64,000 bases of DNA from Pseudomonas putida (GCF_025905425.1 NZ_CP109603.1:1152001-1216000); one strand, 5' to 3'. Counted from the first letter of the stretch, positions 21,501-28,180 are shown. Notes: a model not told the origin generated them from the sequence alone. A program made the numbers and translations.

Positions 21501-21514
21501 AGGGAGGTCGTCAT
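12575..21514 (-). CDS. NRPS-A: C(starter) - A(Asp) - T - T - C - A(Dab) - T - C - fused SyrP/TauD hydroxylase
   Basis: 2979-residue synthetase, probably the first of the line. Domains by residue: C1 1-430 with HHISGDF at 135-141 (Phe in place of the final Gly); A1 ~450-930, pocket D626 L627 T630 K669 V694 G696 H720 V728 G729 K919 = DLTKVGHVGK, Asp; two near-identical carrier domains with GGDS (Ser975, Ser1047); C2 ~1120-1550 with HHLIADG at 1260 and an N-terminus of the D-aminoacyl-accepting or dual kind; A2 ~1580-2070, pocket D1767 I1768 W1771 E1810 L1837 T1839 A1863 D1871 D1872 K2061 = DIWELTADDK, the classic 2,4-diaminobutyrate code; T3 with GGHS (Ser2114); C3 with HHMVADG at 2307; then from ~2645 a dioxygenase domain with HNE at 2746-2748 and distal His2940. 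An N-terminal C domain with no loading module suggests fatty-acyl initiation. The start follows a GGAG site 9 bases upstream. Confidence 0.94.
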   Translation of the reverse strand: MTTSLLQHPASAGQQALWQYHQLNPASPAYNMVAARELRANLDPATLCRAFARVVEHCETLHCGYREQDGTLFMYRPEQVRVNASIERIDGLDNAGVASWIEQHADQPFDLAAADICRLNLLQSEGRLYLCMAAHHISGDFLSVEWMLKLTFAAYHAELSGEPLELPQAGLYFDWLAEQRELQAEHKLGAAASYWHKQLSGSPTALTLPADRPRPRTPGFVGGEVECLLDQARSDQLRQLAEAHGVSLYVVLATLFQVFMHRYTGQDDFLIGTPTMDRHKARYKELIGFTLNSLPLRARFAHAPSLVDCLRDTAQQLREALRHRRYPAARLQQEVASGPLFHCMMTYMPSRRDDAFTDYSVREHLFTQRGAANELNLRWQDDGEQLLAQWRYRSDLFDADRIARLAEDFAWFAGNALAHLDAPVHQLPAAPPANSARRAGACQPPAFDTAVAAFNHQVRSHGQRTALRDADGSLSYAELDQAASTLAARLREAGAGAGQVIAIALPRSRALITAMLASWKLGAAYLCLDPALPVTRQRQLLEDSAASVLIDPAHTLHTLAGNPSAASGQTHPLQLAYLIYTSGSTGTPKAVRVTQGNLIHYAEAVLKPLALSPEASLTALASVAADLGYTAWFGALLSGRTLQLISDELASAPEELAQYLACNPVDCLKIVPSHLGALLAVAEPQRLLPRQCLVLGGEGLDLALVRRIQALAPACRIVNHYGPTETTVGCLTHAVQDETPSLSGFAPVGQPLDNVQAQVLDQHLTLLPLGSIGELYIGGAGVADGYLGQPGLTARQFIPDPFAGPGQRLYRTGDRVRMLASGAIEFLGRMDDQVKIRGFRVEPGEVEACLRACTGVREAAVLARTLGEGEAPRLIAYLVAEPGLNLGQLRQQLAEQLPEPLLPSLYLQLERLPRLGNGKVDRHNLPLPAPEQPAAQQHDAPRDPIEAVLLTLWCETLDRPALSIHDDFFALGGDSIMALQLIAKARKAQLKFTPKHFFAHPTIARLAATLDSPLKGLEAQLLAVWREVLERPDIGRQDDFFGIGGDSIIALQVIAKARKLGLKFSPKELFANPRIDALALLLSQRQPAQPAAATPAPQTPASPSVSLTVEQRQALQPLVGTTLEDAYPLSPLQKGLLFHSLLEGSSGVYVNQLQAELQGPLDAERYLAAWHATFAAHPLMRTAILWQGLDEPVQGVCSELNLPVQRLDWSAFTPAQRQQALDAYCQADRALGFDPQRPPLQRVALIHLDAQHSWLIWSRHHLIADGWSSVMLMEEILARYNGHAVPSRPPYRDYIAWLAAQPAEHSLHYWQQHLANFEGVGSLPALNPAEPTATARYHSRSLRLSEAHSRRLNELGKACRVTLNTLMQAAWGLLLARSNNHTEVMFGVTSSGRPDALADAGQMLGVFINTLPLRLQAAPGMSLGDYLQQVQAVSVAMREHEQTPLAQILQQHPRGAGLFDTLLVFQNLPALSERQLQAGELTFKVLDNLEQTSYGLTVEVLPGRCLEVLFSADAQRLPAAALERLSDDLLNLLQALDCPLDTRLEQLTTLSPAEHRQLLDWGLNPADYSLEQSWEARVAAQVAAHPERIVARCAEQSLTYAQLWQRSERLARGLQALGARPDQPVALLAERGIEWFCLMVATLRAGCAWLPLEPSQPPARWQQVLSRLEEPLVVCSQAYAEPLASVYQGHRAVPADLLEMSTSGILPSQPACAEQLAYVLFTSGSTGQPKGVMVPRAGMLNNMLAKLQPLGLNADDVIAQTAPACFDISVWQTLTAPLFGACVEIIGDHLVRDPHALLQLVSERRVSLLEPVPALLQAMLESLDGQPLPLPHLRWVLPTGEALPVATAQEWFRHYPQIPLMNAYGPAECSDDVAFQPLYQAPGQGANVAIGRPTANSELYVLGHDLQPVAAGVVGELAIGGIGVSRGYLADPARTAASFIPNPFGAPGSRLYLSGDLARWDADGVLQYLGRKDFQLKLRGFRIEPGEIEAHLERHPDVLRAMVSLQHLGGSDMLVGYWQGRSGHQLNDSLLAQHVRDSLPAYMVPSLWVAMDTWPTNANGKVDRKALPPPSLQHIDVEPLASANEQLLGELWTALLPAQPLGRNSHFFEAGGHSLLATRLIARVRQRCALELPLRSVFEAPLLWQMAARLDALAAEPALAAAGPQLLPVARQAHMPLSLSQQRLWMVDRLHGPSAAYNMAASLTLDGPLDMPALRATFNALLARHEVLRSSYQDIDGEPITLIAEQLELDVTLRDLSAIDDAQRHQVAEQESLDNLRLPFDLRQAPLIRARVLRLGEQQHLLLLALHHMVADGWSVGVLVNEFSQLYANLREGRQAPLPTLPVQYADYAAWQRQCLQGAALEQEVGFWQQQLHGAPQVLALPCDWPRPAQADARGAAKALEIPAPLLARLDALALAEGVSLYMLLLASFELLLHAVTGADDLLLGTDVAGREEANLEGLIGFFVNVLPLRSRRLAGENLRAFLGRTRDTCLQALEHQALPFDRIVEALQVPRERSRNPLVQALFVLQNTPEADFSIPGLEVRMQPAAERTSKFDMALFLERHGEVMRGDWVYARALFKGERIDALIDAWLNLLQQIVDQPHAALAQFTVTLPSVETPALATPAPSSSKLDKLKKLPARAAAPRPLIRTTALQPGREFPLLIEPVAADLDPVGWAQSSRDLIDTLLCQHGGLLFRGFALDDPKAFEAFAEAIHPGLFGGYGDLPKKEGGRNIYRSTPYPEREMILFHNESSHLPRSPRKQWFYCEQPSPVGGATPIVDCRELYRQLPTELAETFERKGLLYVRTFTERLDVNWREFFKTDSREQVEALCRASNTDFRWLANDELQTRTRCPAVIRHPLSGERSFFNQLQLHHTFCLEPQVREDLLNMVGQERMPRQVYFGDGSPIDDASMALIGRLYEACAVRFDWQRGDVVMLDNLIAAHARDPYEGPRKIAVAMGDMHEPAQLAARHNAMELQDQTAQ

Positions 21515-21520
21515 CCTGGG

Positions 21521-22498
21521 TCACTCCTGAGCCGGTTCGGCCATGGCCACGATCACTTGGCGTGGCCCTTTGAAGCTGGCGCGACCATGGGCCACCAGCA
21601 TGTTGTCGAGCATCAGCACATCGCCTTGCTCCCAGGGGAAGCGCACGGTGCATTGCTCCAGCACCCCACGGATTTCCGCCAGTGCGCTTTCTTCGAGCTC
21701 GCTGCCATCGCCGTAATAGACGTTGCGTGGTAGGTCGAGCGGGTCATCGACCACGGCCAGCAAGCTTTCACGCACCGCCGGTGGGAGGTTGGAAACGTGG
21801 AACAGGTGGGCCTGGTTGAACCATACCCAGTCCTGTGTGACAGGGTGGCGAGCAGTGGCCTGGCACACCTGGCGGGTGCGCAGTTCGCCGTCGTCCTTCC
21901 ATTCGAAGGCAATTTGGTTGGCCCGGCAGTAAGCCTCGGCGACGGCGCGTTCTTCGGTGTTGAAGGCCTGTTCCCAAGGCAGGTCGAGGCCGTTGCCGTA
22001 GTTGCGCACGTACATCAGACGTTTGTCGCTGAAGCGTTGGCGCAGGGCGGGGTCGAGCTGCTGGAAGATCTGCCGGCTGTCGGCGATCGGCGTTTCACCG
22101 CCTTCGGCACTGGGCTGGACACAATGGAACCAAATCTTCATGGGCCACTGCAGGGTGTAGGACTGTTCGTTGTGCAGCGGGATGATCTGGTGCGCGGGGT
22201 ATTCGGTGGAGGTGTACACCCCCTGCTCGATCGCCTTGCGCGGGGTGGAGCCGAATTCGTAGTTGAGCAGCGGGTGGCCGAAGCTGCGTACCAGCGCCTG
22301 GAACGACTGTTCACCCAGCACATCGAAACCACGCAGCAGCAGGGCGCCGCTTTCATGCAGGCACTCGTCGGCCAGTGCATGGAGCGCCTCGACGCTCCAT
22401 GTGCCGGGCTGCTCCGGCTTGACCAGTAGCGGCAGGTTGCGGTCTGGCAAGAGCGCTTGCACAGACAGGCCATTGTTCTGCCCGACACCTCGTCCCAT
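21521..22498 (-). CDS. SyrP/TauD-type Fe(II)/2-oxoglutarate beta-hydroxylase (free-standing, first gene of the NRPS operon)
   Basis: 325-residue dioxygenase. Iron ligands visible: HNE in PLHNEQSY and a distal His in DNMLVAHGRASF, then Arg in KGPRQVIVAMAE. The start at 22498 has AGGAG 7 bases upstream; the frame is open to 22558 but those extra residues lack a ribosome site. It stops 6 bases before NRPS-A begins, making it the first gene of the minus-strand operon. The obvious client is the Asp loaded by A1 of NRPS-A, which has no interface-like domain of its own, so this enzyme may belong to the hydroxylase class that does not need one. It resembles the hydroxylase at 3659-4711 (shared FHVS-LP, YGDGS and FPW--GDV-LDNML patterns). 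Which hydroxylase serves which carrier domain is inference. Confidence 0.88.
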   Translation of the reverse strand: MGRGVGQNNGLSVQALLPDRNLPLLVKPEQPGTWSVEALHALADECLHESGALLLRGFDVLGEQSFQALVRSFGHPLLNYEFGSTPRKAIEQGVYTSTEYPAHQIIPLHNEQSYTLQWPMKIWFHCVQPSAEGGETPIADSRQIFQQLDPALRQRFSDKRLMYVRNYGNGLDLPWEQAFNTEERAVAEAYCRANQIAFEWKDDGELRTRQVCQATARHPVTQDWVWFNQAHLFHVSNLPPAVRESLLAVVDDPLDLPRNVYYGDGSELEESALAEIRGVLEQCTVRFPWEQGDVLMLDNMLVAHGRASFKGPRQVIVAMAEPAQE

Positions 22499-22699
22499 GA
22501 GCTTGCTCCTTTGTTCTCTTCTAGTTGTCACAGCCAAATGCCATCGTGGGTAGACCACCGGGCGCTGGCGAAATATATACGAAAGATATGGTAAGTGTTA
22601 GTGCAATTCATTAGCATTTGCGCTGTTTGTGTGCGCCTCGACTGCAGCCTTTTTCGGGCAGCCGGGATCCAGTGAAGTCACGTGTTCAAGGAATCGAAA
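22499..22699. promoter_or_regulatory. Divergent promoter region of the NRPS operon and the mbtH-aminotransferase pair
   Basis: About 200 bases between two divergent gene sets. They are more AT-rich (22571-22620) than the flanking genes and contain a Fur-like site. I looked for a PvdS-type box (TAAAT, about 16 bases, CGT) and did not find a convincing one. Both transcription units probably start here. Confidence 0.6.
22602..22616. promoter_or_regulatory. Possible Fur box
   Basis: TGCAATTCATTAGCA matches the 7-1-7 Fur model TGATAATnATTATCA at 11 of 14 fixed positions. It lies in the AT-rich centre of the divergent promoter, where an iron repressor would control both directions. Found by eye; no scoring was run. 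Confidence 0.45.
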
Positions 22700-22915
22700 A
22701 TGGGTTTGGAAAAGGCCGAAAGCGGGTTCGTGGTGGTGGTCAATCATGAGGAGCAGTATTCGATCTGGCCGGATTACAAGGCACTGCCCGATGGCTGGCG
22801 CGCGGTCGGCGAGCAGGGCGACAAAGCCCAGTGCCTGGCTTGGATCGAACAGAACTGGACAGACATGCGCCCGCTGAGCCTGCGCCAGGCTCTGCAAACC
22901 GCCGATCAACGCTAA
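22700..22915 (+). CDS. MbtH-like NRPS accessory protein
   Basis: 71-residue protein with the family signature: N-E-Q-S-WP in [12 protein letters not shown], then LPDGWRAVG and the W-I-E--W-DMRP end. MbtH proteins bind adenylation domains and are needed for activity or solubility of many of them, especially in siderophore and glycopeptide lines. The ATG at 22700 has AAGGAA 6-7 bases upstream; a GTG at 22682 is in frame but lacks such a site. It is the first gene of the divergent unit and sits 25 bases before the aminotransferase. Length and motif are typical. Confidence 0.95.
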   Translation: MGLEKAESGFVVVVNHEEQYSIWPDYKALPDGWRAVGEQGDKAQCLAWIEQNWTDMRPLSLRQALQTADQR

Positions 22916-22940
22916 TCGCAAGCAGTAGAGGGATCGCCCC

Positions 22941-24338
22941 ATGGAAGACATTCAGCTTGCGCAGTTCAGCCTGGCGCATTTTCGCCGCCAGCCGCTACGC
23001 CACTTCGATGCTGACCCGCTGCTTGAGCGCCAGGCCGCGCGGGAGTCGAATGCGCGTTCTTATCCACGACGCATTCCGCTGGCACTGAAGGCGGGCCACG
23101 GCATCTACGTGCAGGACACCCGTGATCAGCTGTTCATGGACTGCCTGGCGGGTGCGGGCACACTGGCGCTCGGCCATAACCATCCCTGCACCCTGGCGGC
23201 GATGCGCGCGACCCTGGACAGCGGCGTGCCGCTGCACACCCTCGACCTGACAACACCGGTCAAGGACCTGTTCGTCGAGACCTTGTTCGATGCCTTGCCG
23301 CCAGCTTTCGCGGCTCAGGCGCGTATCCAGTTCTGCGGGCCGACGGGGGCCGATGGCATAGAGGCGGCGATCAAGCTGGCCAAGATCGCGACCGGGCGCA
23401 AGGGCGTGTTCTGTTTCTCCGGCGGTTACCACGGGATGACCCATGGTGCGCTCAGCCTCATGGGTAACCTGGGGCCCAAGCAACTACCGGGCTCACTCAT
23501 GCCCGATGTGCAGGTGCTGCCGTACCCCTATGACTATCGTTGCCCGTTTTCCATTGGTGGCGAGGCCGGTGTCGACGCGGGGCTGAGCTATATCGAGCAG
23601 CTGCTGAGCGACCCGGAGTCCGGTGTGCCGCTGCCCGCGGCGGTGGTGGTGGAGGTGGTGCAGGGCGAGGGTGGTGTCATTCCGGCGCCGGCCCGCTGGC
23701 TTCAGGGCTTGCGCAAACTGACCAGCGAGCACGGTGTGGTGCTGATCATCGACGAGGTGCAGAGCGGCATTGGGCGCACGGGACGCATGTTCGCCTTCGA
23801 GCACGCCGATATCGAACCGGATGTTCTGGTGATTTCCAAAGCAATTGGCGGCGGCCTGCCATTGGCGGTGGTGGTCTACCGGCAAGCGCTGGATGTGTGG
23901 AAGCCGGGCGCCCATGCCGGGACGTTCCGTGGCAATCAACTGGCCATGGCGGCCGGCACCGCGACCCTGCGTCATATCCAGGACGAGGGGCTTGTGGCCA
24001 ACGCTGAGCGCATGGGCGACTACCTGATGGCGCGGCTACGCCAGTTGCAGCGTGACTTCCCGTGCATCGGCGATGTCCGTGGGCGTGGCCTGATGGTCGG
24101 TGTCGAGATCGTCTCGACGCAGGCTACTCAAGCACGGGTGCCGGCCGGCGATGGCCTTTTGGCCAAGGTGGTTCAGCAGCAATGTCTGCATGAAGGCATT
24201 ATTCTCGAGCTGGGTGGGCGCCATGGCGCGGTAGTGCGCTTCTTGCCGCCGCTGACGATTGGTGCCGACGAAATAGATGTCTTGATGGAGAAATTCCAGC
24301 GCGCTTTGACAAAAAGCATCCAAGCCGAGCGCAACTAA
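22941..24338 (+). CDS. Diaminobutyrate--2-oxoglutarate aminotransferase (PvdH/Dat type, PLP-dependent)
   Basis: 465-residue class-III aminotransferase. Visible landmarks are GPTGADGIEAAIKLA (cofactor phosphate region), FSGGYHGMTHGA, the IIDEVQSGIGRTG cofactor-ring Asp, and ISKAIGGGLPLA with the PLP lysine near residue 300. Length and the GPTGAD pattern fit the family that converts aspartate semialdehyde plus glutamate to L-2,4-diaminobutyrate. That product is exactly what the second A domain of NRPS-A is predicted to load (DIWELTADDK), so gene and pocket support each other. It follows the MbtH gene by 25 bases on the same strand. An ectoine EctB role is less likely because no ectoine genes are nearby. 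Confidence 0.9.
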   Translation: MEDIQLAQFSLAHFRRQPLRHFDADPLLERQAARESNARSYPRRIPLALKAGHGIYVQDTRDQLFMDCLAGAGTLALGHNHPCTLAAMRATLDSGVPLHTLDLTTPVKDLFVETLFDALPPAFAAQARIQFCGPTGADGIEAAIKLAKIATGRKGVFCFSGGYHGMTHGALSLMGNLGPKQLPGSLMPDVQVLPYPYDYRCPFSIGGEAGVDAGLSYIEQLLSDPESGVPLPAAVVVEVVQGEGGVIPAPARWLQGLRKLTSEHGVVLIIDEVQSGIGRTGRMFAFEHADIEPDVLVISKAIGGGLPLAVVVYRQALDVWKPGAHAGTFRGNQLAMAAGTATLRHIQDEGLVANAERMGDYLMARLRQLQRDFPCIGDVRGRGLMVGVEIVSTQATQARVPAGDGLLAKVVQQQCLHEGIILELGGRHGAVVRFLPPLTIGADEIDVLMEKFQRALTKSIQAERN

Positions 24339-24599
24339 GCGGGCTTGACCAGGCAGTATCCATTTTGAATGGAACCACGAACGCTACAGCGCCCTTCGCG
24401 AGCAGATATCTGTTCGCGTCGGGCGTGTGCCTGCAAACGTGGTTCACTTTCAGTCGAACATTTGCTGCTGTCAAAGGTATTTCTTGCGCGTAACTGCGGC
24501 CATCGAGACCATGCACGTAGGTCTGTATAGGCTCCCGGCACGTCACAGGTTCTGCATCATCATGAGGCGGTACAGACCTGCGCGGGCGTCATCACGTTA

Positions 24600-26177
24600 T
24601 CAGGCTGTGATTTTCGACGGATCCGCCTGCAGTAACCAGCGACTGCGCTGGGGTTGCAGTAGTCCCTCGAGCAGCGAGACGCCGAGGTCTCGCTGGGCGC
24701 TGCGGTCTTTCTCAAGCACATCATTGAGCAGGTTCAGCACGTTGCGTGACTGGGTCATGGCCTTTGGCGTGGTCACGTCAGTCTTGAGGTCGCCGTCGAT
24801 ATAGGTAAGGACCCGCTCCTTCTGGCTTGCCTGCTGAGTTGCGCGGGCTTCGACCAGTAGGCCTTTGTCATAGGCTAAGCGGGTAGTGCTGCTCGCTTGA
24901 TCGTCGATCAGGTGATAGCTGTAGTTTTGCGACTTACGGTCGTTGTCCAGCGCCAAAGGCGTCATCGGGCTGAGGCTGCGGTGGAACGAAGCGTTGAGCT
25001 TACTCTGCTGACTCTGTTCTACCGACAAGTCCTGCCGATCACGGCCCTTGACCGTGGTGATCTGCGAAGTCTGGAAGCTGAAACTGTCAACTTCATCCAG
25101 GCGCATTGGGTTGCTTCTGCGCGTGCTCTCGCTTATCGACGCGTTGAAGTCGGCCAGACCGCTGAGTAAAGCGCGATCCTGTTCGTTCAGGGGGGAAGGG
25201 CGCTGGACTGCATGCTGACGGTAGTCGTCGACACTGTTGAGTTGGATGAACGCGTCCTTGAGGAGGTTCATCAGGTTCTTGTCACCGCGTCCGCGACTTT
25301 GGGCAGCGTCGAACTGGGTCAGGTAATTGTCGATTGCAGTCTTACGCTGAGCCGAACTCCCCAGCAACTCGGTGTCGCGGGTATCCATGTTCAGTTGCAC
25401 TTCGCCTGAGGGGCCTTCCAGGCTGACGCTACGTGCCTTGTCATTGAGGGTTAAGGCAAATATCTGCTCGCCGCTTGGAGTTTCCAGCTTTGAGGTCATC
25501 TGCAATGACGTGAACAGACTCGGATCTAGCTTGGCAAGCGCGCCCAGCTTCAGCTGAGGCGGAACCTCATACAGACCGTCGATGATGGATTGGAACGAGT
25601 CGGCGAGCTTGCCCAGGCCCTTGAGCTCCTCGGTGCTAAGTGTCCCGCCCTCGACTTCGGCACTTACCGCTAGACCCTTCTCTCCACTGGCCAGCAACAG
25701 ACGGATGCTGGCCCCAGAGGCGGTCGTTAGGCTGAAGGTGACGCTGTTATCGGGGTTCTCGCGTAGGTCCTGCTGCAGAAGCTTTAACTCGGCAGGGTCG
25801 AGTGGAGAGTCATCTCTGAAGGCGAACACCGACTGAGAGATATTTTTGCCGCCATTCTGCGCGAGCTGTTCGATCAGGGCAGAACCGATGCCGCTGAAGC
25901 GGCCTGCGGTTCTGGACGACTCGAAGGCAGTCTGCAGGCTGGTTACGAGCTTGTCCTGGCTATCGCTTTCCCAGGCATAGCGAGTCTGGCCTGATTGAAG
26001 GCCATGGCGTGAGTAAGTCTGTGAATCGCTGGAACTGGTGTTCTGGCCGAGAATCACACTCGTGCTTGGGACCGCAGAGACATGGGTGATACTCGTTGGA
26101 TTGCTGGCACCGGTCGGAGTTGGTTGCGGGGTGATCATGACCTGGGCCAGGCGCTGGGTCGCTGTTATCGGATTCAT
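24600..26177 (-). CDS. Conserved-looking protein of unknown function (525 aa)
   Basis: Not recognised. The protein is polar, rich in Ser, Gln, Asp and Leu, with no membrane segment, no signal peptide and no Cys-rich motif. Residues 1-60 look disordered (many Ser/Thr/Pro), the middle is mixed alpha/beta-like, and the last 100 residues are helical. The ATG at 26177 has AGGA about 6 bases upstream. It is convergent with the aminotransferase (262 bases between) and starts a stretch with lower GC than the NRPS genes. Overall make-up resembles large Ser-rich Pseudomonas surface or flagellum-associated proteins, but I see no family motif and make no functional claim. Confidence 0.7.
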   Translation of the reverse strand: MNPITATQRLAQVMITPQPTPTGASNPTSITHVSAVPSTSVILGQNTSSSDSQTYSRHGLQSGQTRYAWESDSQDKLVTSLQTAFESSRTAGRFSGIGSALIEQLAQNGGKNISQSVFAFRDDSPLDPAELKLLQQDLRENPDNSVTFSLTTASGASIRLLLASGEKGLAVSAEVEGGTLSTEELKGLGKLADSFQSIIDGLYEVPPQLKLGALAKLDPSLFTSLQMTSKLETPSGEQIFALTLNDKARSVSLEGPSGEVQLNMDTRDTELLGSSAQRKTAIDNYLTQFDAAQSRGRGDKNLMNLLKDAFIQLNSVDDYRQHAVQRPSPLNEQDRALLSGLADFNASISESTRRSNPMRLDEVDSFSFQTSQITTVKGRDRQDLSVEQSQQSKLNASFHRSLSPMTPLALDNDRKSQNYSYHLIDDQASSTTRLAYDKGLLVEARATQQASQKERVLTYIDGDLKTDVTTPKAMTQSRNVLNLLNDVLEKDRSAQRDLGVSLLEGLLQPQRSRWLLQADPSKITA

Positions 26178-27056
26178 GGGCGTCCTGCCGTGTTCGGGTG
26201 CATTAGTGATATCGGCAGGCCACTATTTATCATTAGAGCAGATGCTCGAAAAACATTGGCATGCCAGTCAGCGGATAGATCGCTGGATCGCCTGGTTCTG
26301 CCCGTTGAAGGCTGGCTTCTTCTAGACGCTTCGCACAAAGCCAAGAGCAATTTTTCGGAACACGACTAAGCCATAATTGGGATAGCTATCAAAAAATAAA
26401 AACGTTGACTACCGCATGACTACTAGGATTCAGATGTCCACATTCTATGGAACATGGACGATTGCTTTTTCGGAAAATCGTAGTAGTCAAGTGAAAGTGC
26501 CGAAATTTGGGATATTTAGGTCGGAAACCATCTGCATGCGCTATTTGGCCTGAAGTACGCCCATCCATCACTCGGTACCCCTAGGCGGGAAAGCCGCGGG
26601 CAGCGTGCATGGGCAGTTTGGTTTCTCTTGGGTTTGCAAGAGGTTGCAGTGCGGGATGTCCACGACACTATATCGCCGCGATCGCAGCGCGACGACGAGC
26701 CAAGCATCTCTTGTTAGATCGGCACCAAGAATGAAGCATCGCATAGCACCACCTCAGCCCAAGTCTAGTCCGTCCTTGTGACTCTGTTTTTCCTGCACAT
26801 AACTCAAATTAGGCTCTGCACGAAAAGAGATGTCGCTAACACCGCATGGAACAGTCACGTTGGCTTGACGGAATGCTGACTGCGTCCAGGCAGAAGCTGG
26901 GCACAGAGGATGTCACTGCGTGACCGCCAGAAAGGAGGACCCGCAAGAGTGTCCCTTTGGCATCGAAAGTTAGGCAAGGACACGAGATTCTGGCGACTGG
27001 CCAGCTCTTTCAGTTATCCTGCGCGGCCAAATTATTTCAAATTGTAAGGGACTACG
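26178..27056. other. 879-base stretch without a convincing gene
   Basis: Only short frames of 60-95 codons without good ribosome sites. The part from 26340 to 26560 is AT-rich and the rest mixed. No tRNA-like sequence, insertion-sequence end or clear terminator was seen. The last ~60 bases must hold the promoter and leader of the DUF2167 gene. Confidence 0.5.
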
Positions 27057-27965
27057 ATGAAACACCTGCGCCATTTGGTGGCGGCAGTGCTGCTCTGCGC
27101 AACTACTTTGCCCGCCATTGCCGCCAGCACTCCCGCGTCTGCGCCAACCGCTAGCGAACAACCGCACCAGACCGCCGAACAGTGGCTGGCCACGCTCAAG
27201 CAACAGCATGGCAACATCACCCTGCCCGGCGGTATCGCCAGCCTGCAACTCAACAACGAGTTCTACTACCTGTCGCCGGACGACACCGAGCGCCTGCTGA
27301 CCGAAGGCTGGGGCAACCCACCGGGCTTCAAGACCCTCGGCATGATCATCCCTACCGCCGTCAATCCTCTGGCGGAGAACGGCTGGGGCGTGATCATCAG
27401 CTACAAGAACGATGGCCACATATCCGACGATGACGCAGCCAAGATCGACTACGCCGAGCTGCTCGAGCAGATGAAGGCCGATGACGAGGAAGACAACAAG
27501 GAGCGTCGCAAGAACGGCTATGCCGGCCTGACACTTTTGGGCTGGGCCGAACCCCCGAGCTACGATCAGGCTACCCACAAGATGTACTGGGCGCGAGAGT
27601 TGAAGGCCGAAGACGCCGACCAGACCACTCTGAACTACAGCATCCGCGTGCTGGGCCGCGAAGGGGTGCTGGAACTCAACGCCGTGGCGGCGATGGCCGA
27701 CCTGCAGACCATCAAGCAGGAAACGCCGAAGATCCTCGCCTTCACCAACTTCACCGACGGCAACCGCTACGCCGATTACGACGCCAAGACCGACAAGCTG
27801 GCGCCATACGGACTGGCCGCCCTGGTCGCCGGTGGCATCGCCGCCAAGGCGGGCCTGTTCGCCAAGATCGGTGTTGCCTTGCTGGCGTTCAAGAAGTTCA
27901 TCATTCTGGGCTTGGTGGCCATCGCCGGCCTCTTCGGCAAGCTGTTCAAGCGCAAGCAATCCTGA
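27057..27965 (+). CDS. DUF2167 family membrane-anchored protein
   Basis: 302 residues with an N-terminal signal peptide (cleavage near AIAAS, residue 23), a long periplasmic part and a C-terminal hydrophobic stretch (about 265-295: repeated GLAALVAGG, GVALLAF, IILGLVAIAGLFG) ending KLFKRKQS. Family hallmarks include the YYLSPDDTERLLTEGWGNPP block and GWAEPPSYDQATHKMYWA. The domain is widespread and its function unknown. AAGGGA precedes the ATG. Apparently a single-gene unit, followed by a hairpin. Codon usage is like the chromosome rather than the AT-rich neighbours. Confidence 0.9.
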   Translation: MKHLRHLVAAVLLCATTLPAIAASTPASAPTASEQPHQTAEQWLATLKQQHGNITLPGGIASLQLNNEFYYLSPDDTERLLTEGWGNPPGFKTLGMIIPTAVNPLAENGWGVIISYKNDGHISDDDAAKIDYAELLEQMKADDEEDNKERRKNGYAGLTLLGWAEPPSYDQATHKMYWARELKAEDADQTTLNYSIRVLGREGVLELNAVAAMADLQTIKQETPKILAFTNFTDGNRYADYDAKTDKLAPYGLAALVAGGIAAKAGLFAKIGVALLAFKKFIILGLVAIAGLFGKLFKRKQS

Positions 27966-27973
27966 TTCAGACC

Positions 27974-27998
27974 TGGCTCACCCTTACTGGGTGGGCCA
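27974..27998 (+). terminator. Hairpin after the DUF2167 gene
   Basis: TGGCTCACCC, loop TTACT, GGGTGGGCCA: a 10-base stem with one wobble pair, 9 bases after the stop codon. There is no run of T after it, so termination strength is uncertain. Confidence 0.4.
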
Positions 27999-28158
27999 CC
28001 TCCTTAAAACGAACGTGCCTACTGAATGCTCCCAGGCACCATTGCCGATCAGGGCACAATGTGGTGGGGCTATCTCCATGAACGTCCACCATCGACCCAA
28101 AGCGGCCCCTCACGCACGGCAGAGTCCTGCCAAGACCTGTCACTAATGATTAGGCTAA

Positions 28159-28180
28159 GGGATCGGCCTTGGCCGGTCCC
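28159..28180. repeat. Near-perfect inverted repeat (hairpin)
   Basis: GGGATCGGCC and GGCCGGTCCC separated by TT, with one wobble pair. It sits between convergent genes (DUF2167 and the minus-strand membrane protein), so it could act as a bidirectional terminator or be a short REP-like element. Confidence 0.4.

Noticed and set aside
16019..21733. Plus-strand frames 16019-18865 and 19094-21733
   Set aside because: Same GC-driven shadows opposite NRPS-A; no motifs and no ribosome sites.
22499..22699. PvdS-type iron-starvation box in the NRPS promoter
   Set aside because: No TAAAT with a correctly spaced CGT was found, so only the Fur-like site is reported.
26389..26707. Two short minus-strand frames in the 26.2-27.0 kb gap
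   Set aside because: 60-63 codons, poor start context, no family resemblance, low-complexity composition.
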